Source: Dictyobacter formicarum
GTDB taxonomy: Bacteria; Chloroflexota; Ktedonobacteria; Ktedonobacterales; Ktedonobacteraceae
NCBI RefSeq assembly: GCF_016587435.1
Contig: NZ_BNJJ01000014.1
Location: 1 to 64,000, forward strand
DNA length: 64,000 nucleotides
Direction of reading: 5' to 3'
Within the stretch, counting starts at the first letter, position 1. Every line of letters begins with the position of its first letter. Below the pieces are notes generated by a model that was given only the letters and a program-made list of their open reading frames with translations, did no database searches and was not told where the DNA came from. This document shows, in pieces, positions 47,842 to 56,198 of the stretch. A program made the translations under genes and the position numbers.

Positions 47842-49449
47842 TTGGAGAAAGTTGCTATTTCCCACTGGCCATTTCAGAAAGTATTGATCGCCAATCGCGG
47901 CGAGATCGCTCTGCGTGTGATTCGGGCGTGCCGCGATCTGGGCTTGCGAAGCGTGGCCGTTTATAGTGATGCGGATCGCAATGCCTTGCATGTGCGTATG
48001 GCCGATGAGGCATACCATATTGGCCCGGCAGTGGCGGCGCAGAGCTATTTGAATATTCCTAAATTAATTGAAGTCGCACGGCGATCCGGCGCCCAGGCGG
48101 TCCATCCCGGCTATGGTTTTCTGGCCGAGAACGCTGATTTTGTGGATGCATGCCAGGCGGCGGGGTTGATTTTTATTGGACCTTCGGCGGCCGCACAGCG
48201 CTCGATGGGTGAAAAGACAGCGGCGCGGCGCACGGCTCAGGTGGCGGGCGTGCCGATTGTGCCTGGTGCTATGACTGATGTAGCTGATGATCAGGAGATC
48301 ATGAGCAAAGCTGAGGAGCTGGGCTATCCTGTGCTGCTCAAGGCTGCCGCGGGTGGTGGCGGTAAAGGTATCCGCCTGGTGCGCGAGTCTCGCGATCTAC
48401 TGTCCGCCTTCCGTACGGCCCGAAGTGAGGCGCAGAGCGCCTTCGGCAATAGCCGTGTCTATATCGAGAAAGCTATCACGCCCGCTCGGCACATCGAGGT
48501 CCAGTTTATTGCTGACACGCATGGAAACGTGGTGCACCTGGGTGAGCGCGAGTGTAGCATCCAGCGGCGTCACCAGAAATTGATTGAGGAGTCGCCATCA
48601 CCGATTATGGATGAAGCCTTGCGGGCACGCATGACCGAGGCCACCCTGAATCTGGTGCGCTCCATTGAGTACGTTAACGCCGGTACCGCCGAGTTTCTGG
48701 TTGGACCAGATCGCAACTTTTATTTCCTGGAGGTCAACGCACGTATCCAGGTGGAACATCCCGTGACCGAATGGTGTACCAGCGTCGACCTGGTGCAGGA
48801 ACAATTGCGTGTGGCGGCGGGCCTGCCGCTCTCTTTCTCGCAGGCGGATATTACGCTACGCGGGGCAGCGATCGAATGCCGTATCTCGGCTGAAGATCCT
48901 GCGAACCGTTTCTTACCTGCAACTGGTACTGTGCTGGGACTGCAGGAGCCTTCGGGTCCTGGAGTGCGCGTAGATAGCAGTTTATATGCAGGCCTGCAGG
49001 TGCCGCTATTTTATGATCCTTTGCTGGCGAAGCTGATTGTATGGGGGCGCGATCGCGAGCAGGCTATCACGCGTCTGCGCCGGGCCCTGGATGAATATAC
49101 CATCGTGGGGGTGCGTACGACGCTACCATTTGCGCGCTGGCTGATGGATCAGCCGCGCTTTATCAGCGCCGACTTCTCCACCGATTTTATCGCTGAAGAA
49201 TGGGAGGGACGGCAGAAGGTGGCTGATCTGCGCCTGCAGCCCGAAGCAGCATTCGCAGATGGGCAGAACGGCTCTAAGCCTCATAGTGAGGAACTCTCAC
49301 TGGAACAACTGGCGGCCCTGGTTGGAGGCTTGATGGCCCAGGAACATCTAGAGCAAGAGCAGGCGCGTCGCCAGCCTGTTGCTCAGAATGCAGCAGCGAC
49401 CAGTCGCTGGAGCGATGTCGCCCGGCGCGATGGCCTACGCCGCATTTAG
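47842..49449 (+). CDS. accC: biotin carboxylase (acetyl-/propionyl-CoA carboxylase type)
   Basis: A 535-residue ATP-grasp biotin carboxylase: ATP-dependent carboxylation of biotin, the first step of acyl-CoA carboxylases. TTG start at 47842 with AAGGAGC upstream. KVLIANRGEIALRVIRACRDLG, HPGYGFLAENADFV, the Gly-rich ATP loop KAAAGGGGKGI, GERECSIQRRHQKLIEE and NARIQVEHPVTE are present. The last motif continues EWCTSVDLV where most enzymes have EMVTGVDLV. A roughly 80-residue C-terminal extension follows the usual end near residue 450. It does not contain a biotinyl MKM motif, so no BCCP is fused. The carboxyltransferase and BCCP genes are not adjacent. Confidence 0.88.
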   Translation: MEKVAISHWPFQKVLIANRGEIALRVIRACRDLGLRSVAVYSDADRNALHVRMADEAYHIGPAVAAQSYLNIPKLIEVARRSGAQAVHPGYGFLAENADFVDACQAAGLIFIGPSAAAQRSMGEKTAARRTAQVAGVPIVPGAMTDVADDQEIMSKAEELGYPVLLKAAAGGGGKGIRLVRESRDLLSAFRTARSEAQSAFGNSRVYIEKAITPARHIEVQFIADTHGNVVHLGERECSIQRRHQKLIEESPSPIMDEALRARMTEATLNLVRSIEYVNAGTAEFLVGPDRNFYFLEVNARIQVEHPVTEWCTSVDLVQEQLRVAAGLPLSFSQADITLRGAAIECRISAEDPANRFLPATGTVLGLQEPSGPGVRVDSSLYAGLQVPLFYDPLLAKLIVWGRDREQAITRLRRALDEYTIVGVRTTLPFARWLMDQPRFISADFSTDFIAEEWEGRQKVADLRLQPEAAFADGQNGSKPHSEELSLEQLAALVGGLMAQEHLEQEQARRQPVAQNAAATSRWSDVARRDGLRRI

Positions 49450-49547
49450 CCTTCCTTACGCTTTTGCTCCTTCAGAGCTCATACAGGAATATCCCTGTTA
49501 ATGCGAAAATGCAGGGAAAGGGTTTGATTGCCATGGCCATCGTGATG

Positions 49548-49692
49548 GGATGGCCCACCAGCCTGGGGTGCTGACGCTCCCACTCTTTTTTATGTAAGTG
49601 GTGTTGCATGGCGTGCGCACAGCGCACGCCATGCAACACCACTTACATAAAACTTTGAGCGCCGCAGGCGCGTAGCGTCAGGGGCCGAAGGC
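49548..49692. repeat. palindromic element copy 1: left box, 31-bp-arm perfect palindrome, right box
   Basis: Left box 49548-49578 (ending CAGCCTGGGGTGCTGACGCT) matches the copy at 55124-55154. The palindrome has 31-nt arms (49588-49618 and 49622-49652) that are exactly complementary around loop ACA. The right box 49654-49692 contains the GCGCC/GGCGC hairpin and AGCGTCAGGGGCCGAAGGC. CTGACGCT of the left box (49571-49578) is complementary to AGCGTCAG of the right (49674-49681), so the whole element can fold. It lies between convergent accC and lepB. Confidence 0.85.
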
Positions 49693-49720
49693 ACAAAAAG
49701 CATAGTTTTTAAACAGTTTG

Positions 49721-50299
49721 CTAACGCACATGGGCAAAAACATCGCTCATATTGGGCAGCAAGCCAAAATTATCAACATCAAATGGCCAGTAGACCACAA
49801 CCGCTTTTCCGATAATATTCTGGCGCGGCACCATACCCCAGGCCCGCGAATCCGAACTATTTCCCCGGTTGTCGCCCATGACAAAGTATTGGTTAGCTCC
49901 TACCACCCGCTGATTGATGGTCGGATAAGGATTGTATGGATCATCTTTGTTCACATAGCGCTCGTGCAGGGTGGTGCCGTCTACGATTACCGTATTTTTC
50001 TGGATGCTGATGCGGTCGCCGGGCGTGGCGATGATGCGTTTGATATAGTTTTCTTGAGGGTTGCGTGGATATTGGAAGACGATAATGTCACCACGCGCGG
50101 GTTCCTGTAAAAGATAAGCAGCTTTATTTACGAGGATATATTCTTGATCGTGGAGGGTGGGCTCCATACTGTGACCATCAATATGGAAATTTTGCAAGGT
50201 GATGCGGATAATCAGGAGCATTAAAAGCACCAGTGTGATCGTCTCCAGGATTTGTCGCGCCCACAAACGTATGAGTGTAGCGCGCGCTTCTCGACCCAT
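49721..50299 (-). CDS. lepB: signal peptidase I
   Basis: A 192-residue type I signal peptidase with one N-terminal membrane helix (about 17-33). The catalytic serine is S44 in GHSMEPTL, the lysine K87 in YIKRIIATPGD. The GDNRGNSSDSRAWG segment is typical. The ATG at 50299 (or 50302) is used: GAGGTG lies 4-7 nt upstream, whereas a longer frame to 50392 has no support. It removes signal peptides from Sec-exported proteins. Next to the PHP/RNase Y genes. Confidence 0.94.
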   Translation of the reverse strand: MGREARATLIRLWARQILETITLVLLMLLIIRITLQNFHIDGHSMEPTLHDQEYILVNKAAYLLQEPARGDIIVFQYPRNPQENYIKRIIATPGDRISIQKNTVIVDGTTLHERYVNKDDPYNPYPTINQRVVGANQYFVMGDNRGNSSDSRAWGMVPRQNIIGKAVVVYWPFDVDNFGLLPNMSDVFAHVR

Positions 50300-50363
50300 C
50301 ATACACACCTCTATGAGTATAAATGTTGTCCGGGTCCTCTCTCTACCAAACAAAAAGAGAGAA

Positions 50364-50405
50364 CGAATACAATTGTAACATATCCTTAACAAACAGTTGT
50401 ATTCG
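50364..50405 (-). promoter_or_regulatory. 12-bp inverted repeat between PHP gene and lepB
   Basis: CGAATACAATTG (50364-50375) and CAGTTGTATTCG (50394-50405) are complementary except for one wobble, separated by 18 nt. On the minus strand a TTCTCTCTTTTTG tract follows, so it may be a terminator of the rny-PHP transcript or an operator upstream of lepB. Confidence 0.4.
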
Positions 50406-50418
50406 CCCTTCTTACAGT

Positions 50419-51303
50419 TTATTTCTCTTCTACGGGTTCGGGTAGCTCAAAAGCTGGCGGGGTCGTATCCTGGCGTTTGGCTGCCAGCGCTTTCAAGCGC
50501 TCAACCGCTTCGGGCGGCACAAAGCGTCCACCAAGAGGAGTCGGATGAATGCCCGGTCCATGAAAATCGGTTCCGCCGGTAGGAATCAGATTGTAGCGCC
50601 TGGCCAGCGAGAGCAGGGCCTGCTCATCCTCATGCGTATAAGGACCGTAGTAGGTTTCCAGTCCCACCATGCCAGCTTTTTGCAGGCCGGGTAACCACTG
50701 CTGCAACTGATCCAATCCTGGCAGTTCGATGGGATGGGCCAGGACCGCCAGGCCGTTGGCGCTGTTGATCAGTCGCACAGCCTCTTCAGGTGTTAGCTTG
50801 TAGCGCGGAACATAGGCAGGACAGCCTTTGCCGATATATTTATCAAAAGCTTCAGGGATGGACTGTACGTAGCCAGCTTCCATTAGCGCTTTGGCCACAT
50901 GGGGACGGCCAACGGCACCCTGGGCCAGTTCGCGTACACGTTCCCAGGAAACGTTGATTCCCTGTTCGTTGAGTAGTTCGACCATGCGCTGACCACGACG
51001 TATGCGCGCATCGCGCAATACTTTCAAGGTTGCTTGAAATTCTGGACGCTGATATTCCAGATAATAGCCCAGCACATGGATCTCGCCACGATCCACATCA
51101 GAGTTAAGCTCGATGCCCGGAATAAAATCGATACCCAATCTCCGGGCCGCCTCGGTGGCCTCAGCAATGCCTTCGGTACTATCATGGTCAGTCAACGCCA
51201 GCACTTTTAAGCCTACCTGCTGCGCCTGCTGTAAGAGGTCCGTTGGACTGTAGAGACCATCGGATGCGGTCGAATGGGTATGCAGATCAATTGTATTCGC
51301 CAT
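50419..51303 (-). CDS. PHP-domain phosphoesterase (YciV/RNase AM-like)
   Basis: A 294-residue PHP-fold metal phosphoesterase. Ligand motifs DLHTHSTASDG, TDHDST, IPGIELN, GRPHVAKAL, LAHPIELP and GGTDFHG are in the family order. Similar proteins dephosphorylate 3',5'-nucleoside bisphosphates or act as 5'-3' exoribonucleases; which applies here is unknown. The stop of RNase Y is 17 nt upstream, suggesting joint RNA-turnover functions (inference). Rich in Pro/Glu at the C-terminus. Confidence 0.88.
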   Translation of the reverse strand: MANTIDLHTHSTASDGLYSPTDLLQQAQQVGLKVLALTDHDSTEGIAEATEAARRLGIDFIPGIELNSDVDRGEIHVLGYYLEYQRPEFQATLKVLRDARIRRGQRMVELLNEQGINVSWERVRELAQGAVGRPHVAKALMEAGYVQSIPEAFDKYIGKGCPAYVPRYKLTPEEAVRLINSANGLAVLAHPIELPGLDQLQQWLPGLQKAGMVGLETYYGPYTHEDEQALLSLARRYNLIPTGGTDFHGPGIHPTPLGGRFVPPEAVERLKALAAKRQDTTPPAFELPEPVEEK

Positions 51304-51320
51304 ATATGCTTATTTCCTGT

Positions 51321-52880
51321 CTATCTTGCATAATCGACGGAGCGCGTTTCACGCACCACACACACCTTGATTTGACCTGGATAATCCAGGTCCTCTTCGA
51401 TCTTGTGCGCGATATCGCCAGCCAGGCGTATGGCGGCGTATTCATCGATCTCTTCGGGTTTGACGATAATGCGCACTTCACGTCCAGCCTGGATAGCAAA
51501 CGATTTCTCTACGCCCGTGAAAGAATTGGCGATATGCTCAAGCGCTTCCAGGCGTTTGATATAGAGATCGATCGTCTCCCGTCTCGCTCCTGGCCGGGCT
51601 GCCGAAATCGCATCGGCTGCCTGTACAATCGCGGCCTCTAACGTCTGGGGCTCAGTTTCAGTGGCGTGATGGGCTACCATGGCATGTATGATCCTGGGCG
51701 ACTTGCCAAAGCGACGGGCGATTTCACCGCCGATAATAGCGTGCGGACCCTCGACCTCCTGATCGATAGCTTTTCCCATGTCGTGTAGTAAGGCTGCAAC
51801 TTTACAGACATTGACGTCTGCCCCTAACTCGTGGGCGATGGTGGCAGCAAGGATTGACACCTCCACCGAATGCGCGAGTACATTTTGACCATAACTGGTG
51901 CGGAAGTGCAGGCGACCCAGAATCTTGAGCAGCTCTGGCTGCAGCCCATGCACATTGGCTTCCAGGGCCGCATTCTCACCCGCTTCACGGACGATCATAT
52001 CTACTTCCTGGCGCGCTTTCGCCACCACATCTTCAATACGGGCAGGATGGATACGCCCATCCATGATTAACTTCGTCAATGCAACCCGGGCGATTTCTCG
52101 CCGCACGGGATCAAAGCCGGATAGAATGACCGCTTCGGGCGTATCGTCGATGATCAGGTCGACTCCAGTGGCCGCTTCCAGGGCACGGATATTGCGTCCT
52201 TCGCGACCAATGATACGACCTTTCATTTCATCGTTAGGAAGCGGCACCACCGAGACCACAGCTTCCGCGACCTGGTCGGAAGCGCAGCGCTGAATAGCGA
52301 GCGTGATAATCTCGCGGGCCTTAGACTCAGCCTCTTCGCGTGCCTGCTCCTCAATGAGGCGGACACGTTGATAAGCCTCTGTACGGACCTTCTGTTCTAT
52401 GCGATTGAGTAACAGTTCCTGCGCCTGTTCCTCTGTTAATTTAGCGATACGTTCCAGTTCTGCGGTTTGTTGGCGCTTCGTCTCCTCAAGCTCTTCACGG
52501 ATTTGATCGAGCGTGCGCTCTTTGACTCCCATCTTGCGCTCTCGCTGCTCCAGTGTATCCAGCTTACGCTCCATATTTTCTTCTTTTTGTTGGATGCGCC
52601 GCTCCTGGCGTTGGATTTCTGTGCGCCGCTCCGCATTTTCACGCTCGATCGCGGTGCGTATACGCGCCGTCTCATCACGTGCTTCCCTGAGGGCAATACT
52701 CTGTTGTTCTTGCACAGTGAGGAGACGCTGTTCGCTCGCTTCCCTGAGGGCGCGCAACTTCTCTTCATAGGAAGCTTTATTGCGCGAAGATCCCAGTGAA
52801 AAGCCCACCCATAGTGCGATGATGGCTCCGCCTAAAACCACAATAAGAACAAGAACGGCCCAGACGAAAATATTTGACAC
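51321..52880 (-). CDS. rny: ribonuclease Y
   Basis: RNase Y (519 aa) is a membrane-anchored endoribonuclease initiating mRNA decay. GTG start at 52880 with GGAGG upstream. An N-terminal membrane helix ([20 protein letters not shown]), a coiled coil of about 150 residues, a KH domain ([20 protein letters not shown]) and the HD domain with [13 protein letters not shown] and AHHATETEP are present. It ends with [14 protein letters not shown], the usual C-terminus. Confidence 0.96.
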   Translation of the reverse strand: MSNIFVWAVLVLIVVLGGAIIALWVGFSLGSSRNKASYEEKLRALREASEQRLLTVQEQQSIALREARDETARIRTAIERENAERRTEIQRQERRIQQKEENMERKLDTLEQRERKMGVKERTLDQIREELEETKRQQTAELERIAKLTEEQAQELLLNRIEQKVRTEAYQRVRLIEEQAREEAESKAREIITLAIQRCASDQVAEAVVSVVPLPNDEMKGRIIGREGRNIRALEAATGVDLIIDDTPEAVILSGFDPVRREIARVALTKLIMDGRIHPARIEDVVAKARQEVDMIVREAGENAALEANVHGLQPELLKILGRLHFRTSYGQNVLAHSVEVSILAATIAHELGADVNVCKVAALLHDMGKAIDQEVEGPHAIIGGEIARRFGKSPRIIHAMVAHHATETEPQTLEAAIVQAADAISAARPGARRETIDLYIKRLEALEHIANSFTGVEKSFAIQAGREVRIIVKPEEIDEYAAIRLAGDIAHKIEEDLDYPGQIKVCVVRETRSVDYAR

Positions 52881-53279
52881 GTCGGCCTACCTCCAATGAT
52901 AAAGACGATCAGGCCTATAAAGGCTCGAAAATGACTATTTGATGCAATTTATATGTTTTTTAGCTGTGAGCAATAGGCAAAATGCACTATGTGCCAAGCA
53001 TACTATATAAGAGTGTTAACTATACGTCAATAAGAAGACTTGGATGAACTGCAAAAATGTATGTCAGAAGTATCTTGCTATTCGAGCTGTTAAGCGTCAG
53101 CTCACAAAGTCCCTCCCCAACTTTTTGCAAATATGTCTACCCTTTATTTTGTCATGAAATGCGCTCTATTGCTATAGGTAAAAATTATTTTATATTTCAA
53201 TGTTTATGTACCTTTGTTTTCTTGTGCTGATGTAATGATAAATCATCTTGTTCATGGCGGTCCCCATCGGTGCTCCAGA
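52881..53279. other. 399-nt spacer upstream of rny, downstream of the PIG-V-like gene
   Basis: Contains the rny promoter (53002-53030, minus). The rest (53031-53279) is AT-rich with no ORF, hairpin or terminator I can support. Confidence 0.45.
53002..53030 (-). promoter_or_regulatory. promoter of rny
   Basis: On the minus strand TTGACG (complement of 53025-53030), 17-nt spacer, TATAGT (complement of 53002-53007). Start near 52995, giving a roughly 115-nt leader. Confidence 0.7.
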
Positions 53280-54545
53280 CTACATGGCCCAGAGCACCTT
53301 AAACATTTGAAAGACCAGGAAGGCCAGTAACGGTGTAGCAAAGAGTAGATAGGCCTGATGGACCCAGGGGTATCGCCCCAGGCGAGCCAGTACAAGGAAA
53401 CCAGGTACACATAGCAGGGCTGTGTATTGTATGGCCGGTAACGGATCATACTGGTTGAAGGGCAGGCCAGGCTGATTGGGAACTAGCAATGCATAGATGA
53501 TTACCAGTATCCCGAAGACCTGTAGCGGCCATAGCCCTCGCGCCAATCGCTCACGGCCCACAAAGCTCATGACCAGTAACGCTACCATTCCAAGTAGAAG
53601 TAGCAACTCGAAAAGCGAGTGGGCAGCGGCAAATGTATACAGTGAGCCACTAAAAAGCGCACGAATAGCAGTACTGAGGCCTCCCGTAAACCCTGGCTTT
53701 GGCGCGTCTGCTTGCGGATGCAAGAAAATGAGCGCATCATGGAAGGGTTTTTTGAGGGCATAGCTGTATATGAGCAGTCCAATCGGAATCAAAAGAGCCG
53801 CGCTCAACGGTAGCAATGAACGGAGCCGTGCGCCCCGTCCTTGTTCTGATTGGCGCAATTGTGGAAGCTGTTGCCGAAAGAACTCACATAGAAAAATGAT
53901 AAACAGGCAAATTCCCAGCAAATCGGTCAGGGCAGCCAGTCCTCCAATGCAACCTGCTAACCACCAGGAACGCTGACGTAGCAGATAGAGGCAGAGCAGC
54001 GTGAAAAAGAGTAAGAGCGCGCTATTATAGGCCGCAAAGAAAAACAAGGCTGTCGGGAAAATAGCCAGGTAGAGCATACAGCGTCTGGCCATGCTGGCAT
54101 CGAATTCAGGTTCCACCAACAGATAGAGAACGGTGAGTGCGCCGAAAAAAGCCAGGTTTGAAATGATCATGCTGGCCAGCAAAATATCCATATGTAAGAG
54201 TGCGCTGAGAGCGTGTACAATAGTGGGATAGAGTGGAAAAAGCGCAGTATAGCTGGCATCAGTATATCCTTGAGTTGCGATGGCCAGATTGCGCGTTGCA
54301 TCCCAGTGATACCAGCTATAGAGGATATTCCGGGGCGTGAAAGCAAAGGATGATGGACCCTGGATATTGAAAAGAATGCCGCCAAAGTAGGTGAGTACGA
54401 GCAGCAAGAGGCGCGTCACCAAAAACGCAGGCAGAGCTGCCAGAGCCGCCTTGCGCCAGAGAATCAATGCCGTTCGCCATGTATGTTGTAGACCCTCAGG
54501 TGCTACCGAGGTCGTCGTATCGTTTGTTGTTTCTTGTGCTTGCAT
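53280..54545 (-). CDS. PIG-V-like GT-C mannosyltransferase
   Basis: A 421-residue polytopic membrane protein (about 9-10 helices). The ATG at 54545 is used; the upstream in-frame extension is not preceded by a ribosome site. Helix 1 is followed by the extracytoplasmic loop with SWYHWDATRNLAIATQGYTD and FPLYPTIVHALS, the WDA...Y/FPLYP pattern of PIG-V/GT-C enzymes that use a polyprenol-phosphate sugar. The aspartate in HWDA is the presumed catalytic residue. Bacterial homologues are of unknown acceptor. It diverges from the Nudix gene. Confidence 0.75.
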   Translation of the reverse strand: MQAQETTNDTTTSVAPEGLQHTWRTALILWRKAALAALPAFLVTRLLLLVLTYFGGILFNIQGPSSFAFTPRNILYSWYHWDATRNLAIATQGYTDASYTALFPLYPTIVHALSALLHMDILLASMIISNLAFFGALTVLYLLVEPEFDASMARRCMLYLAIFPTALFFFAAYNSALLLFFTLLCLYLLRQRSWWLAGCIGGLAALTDLLGICLFIIFLCEFFRQQLPQLRQSEQGRGARLRSLLPLSAALLIPIGLLIYSYALKKPFHDALIFLHPQADAPKPGFTGGLSTAIRALFSGSLYTFAAAHSLFELLLLLGMVALLVMSFVGRERLARGLWPLQVFGILVIIYALLVPNQPGLPFNQYDPLPAIQYTALLCVPGFLVLARLGRYPWVHQAYLLFATPLLAFLVFQMFKVLWAM

Positions 54546-54656
54546 ACAAGAGTAAACTCCTATAGGATCGATTATTATCGGTTGTGTTTCGCAATTAATT
54601 ATACGAGTATACAAGAAATAGCCACGGTTGTCATCTCAAAAATGAAGGAGTTGCAA

Positions 54657-55118
54657 ATGAGCTCAACACATTTTTCCGCTCCATTACGGACCACACATGT
54701 GGTGACAAGCTTTCTTCAGCGGACAGATGGCCCGCACGTACGTATTCTGCTGGTTCAGCGCAGCCAGCGTGTAGGCAGCTATCATGCTCATTGGGCCGGC
54801 ATCAGTGGTTTTGTGGAAGCCAATGTATCGCCGGACGAACAGGCGTACGTTGAGATCAGGGAAGAGACCGGTTTGCGGCGCGACCAGGTACGCATGTTGC
54901 GGCGAGGAACGGTGGTTGAGCATGTGGATGAAGAACTGGGTCGACATTTTTATGTTCATCCCTTTCTGTTTCATGTTCTCGCGCCTGAGCAAATTAAAAC
55001 TGATTGGGAAGCGGTTGATATGCGCTGGATCGAACCAGATGAACTGGCTGGCTACGAGACAGTGCCTAAACTAAAGGAAGCATATGTTTCTGCTCTCCTG
55101 GGTGAAGATATCGCGTAA
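54657..55118 (+). CDS. Nudix hydrolase with a non-consensus Nudix box
   Basis: A 153-residue Nudix-fold protein. The ATG at 54657 has AAGGAG 6 nt upstream. The box is GFVEANVSPDEQ followed by AYVEIREETGL (residues 51-73). Against the consensus GxxxxxEx7REUxEExGU, the first Glu (position 7) is Val and the Arg (position 15) is Val. The Glu residues at positions 16, 19 and 20 that carry the metal are kept. The start fits a dinucleoside-polyphosphate or NTP pyrophosphatase fold. Altered activity or substrate is possible; substrate unknown. Confidence 0.8.
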   Translation: MSSTHFSAPLRTTHVVTSFLQRTDGPHVRILLVQRSQRVGSYHAHWAGISGFVEANVSPDEQAYVEIREETGLRRDQVRMLRRGTVVEHVDEELGRHFYVHPFLFHVLAPEQIKTDWEAVDMRWIEPDELAGYETVPKLKEAYVSALLGEDIA

Positions 55119-55123
55119 GCGGT

Positions 55124-55232
55124 GGATGGCTTGCCAGCCTGGGGTGCTGACGCTTCCCCTTTTTAAAATTATGTACGTTATGTTGCAATAAATGCGCTAT
55201 GAGCATTTATTGCAACATAACGTACATAATTT
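55124..55232. repeat. palindromic element copy 2: left box plus 30-bp-arm palindrome
   Basis: Left box 55124-55154 matches copy 1 (49548-49578) except for 3 bases; the 21-nt core is identical. The palindrome arms 55166-55195 and 55203-55232 (30 nt) are exactly complementary around a 7-nt loop GCTATGA. No right box: the 3' arm overlaps the stop codon of the next gene (55231). The arm sequence is unrelated to copy 1. Confidence 0.85.
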
Positions 55233-56007
55233 ATTTACCCTGGAAGTTAGCCTGGCGCTTCTCAATAAAGGCGCGCATTCCCTCGCGCATATCTTCAGTG
55301 GCAAAGAGCAAGAAAAAGTTTTTGCGCTCTATCTCCAGCCCTTCTTCCAGCGAGGTCTCAAACGCGCTTAATACCGCCTCTTTAGCTAGCCGAACCGCGA
55401 TCGGTGCCTGGCTGGCTATTTTGTTGGCCAGCTTGCGGGCTTCATTCATCAACTCATCCTGGGGAACCACATGATTGACCAGGCCAAGACTCTCCAGCTC
55501 TTTAGCGTTGATGGGAGAGCCTGTGAGCACTATTTCCATGGTGCGGTACTTGCCCAATGTGCGCGCCAGACGCTGTGTGCCACCAGCCCCTGGAATGACG
55601 CCGATCAGAATCTCAGGTTGTCCAAAGCGAGCATTCTCAGACGCGATAATCATATCGCAGTGCATCGCTAGCTCACAGCCTCCACCCAGCGCATAGCCAT
55701 TCACCGCCGCTATAAGTGGCGTATGAATCTTCCGGATGCGTGCCCAGGATTCAAAGCCCCCTAACATCATATCGATCGGCGATTTATTAGCCATCTCTTT
55801 AATGTCCGCGCCCGCGGCGAAGGCTTTCTCGCCTGCTCCGGTCAATATAATACAACCAATCGCTTCATCGCGATCGAATTCCTCCAGCGCATCTGCCAGC
55901 TCACTGACCAGTTGAAAGTTCAAGGCATTAAGCTCTTTGGGTCGATTAAGCGTAATAATGCCCACATGCTGCTCGCGCTCAACGAGGATTGAGGTGTATT
56001 CTGCCAT
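55231..56007 (-). CDS. enoyl-CoA hydratase/isomerase (crotonase) family protein
   Basis: A 258-residue crotonase. The ATG at 56007 has AAGGAG about 11 nt upstream. The oxyanion-hole segment FAAGADIKEM and GYALGGGCELAMHCD, and both catalytic glutamates, E112 (GGCELA) and E132 (GQPEILIGVIPG), are present, so a true enoyl-CoA hydratase is plausible. Substrate chain length unknown. The stop codon lies in the palindrome of copy 2. Confidence 0.88.
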   Translation of the reverse strand: MAEYTSILVEREQHVGIITLNRPKELNALNFQLVSELADALEEFDRDEAIGCIILTGAGEKAFAAGADIKEMANKSPIDMMLGGFESWARIRKIHTPLIAAVNGYALGGGCELAMHCDMIIASENARFGQPEILIGVIPGAGGTQRLARTLGKYRTMEIVLTGSPINAKELESLGLVNHVVPQDELMNEARKLANKIASQAPIAVRLAKEAVLSAFETSLEEGLEIERKNFFLLFATEDMREGMRAFIEKRQANFQGK

Positions 56008-56198
56008 GTCTTCCAAATCTCCTTACGTGTAAGGTTTCATATCTTTTATTTGTAAATATCTATGGCGTTGTAACAGGTTAGCTTTTGTAGTATATCACTC
56101 TGTGTTATGAAGAGAAACTTTACAATGGCCTGAAGTTAATTGATAATATATATGCTTGAACGAAGGATAGCGTTTTTTCATAGACTGAGAGATGCTAT
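56008..56198. other. divergent spacer: promoter of the ATP-grasp gene
   Basis: A + strand promoter TTTACA (56119-56124), 17 nt, GATAAT (56142-56147) starts transcription near 56154, about 45 nt before the ATP-grasp gene. A CTTAC/GTAAG hairpin (about 56022-56033) overlaps the ribosome site of the crotonase gene. Confidence 0.55.
56119..56147 (+). promoter_or_regulatory. promoter of the ATP-grasp gene
   Basis: TTTACA, 17-nt spacer, GATAAT; 10 of 12 hexamer positions match consensus. Confidence 0.65.

Noticed and set aside
55124..55232. Palindromic element copy 2 as a plain bidirectional terminator
   Set aside because: Possible in function, but the shared left box and a relative copy in a divergent spacer (61121) are not explained by terminators alone.
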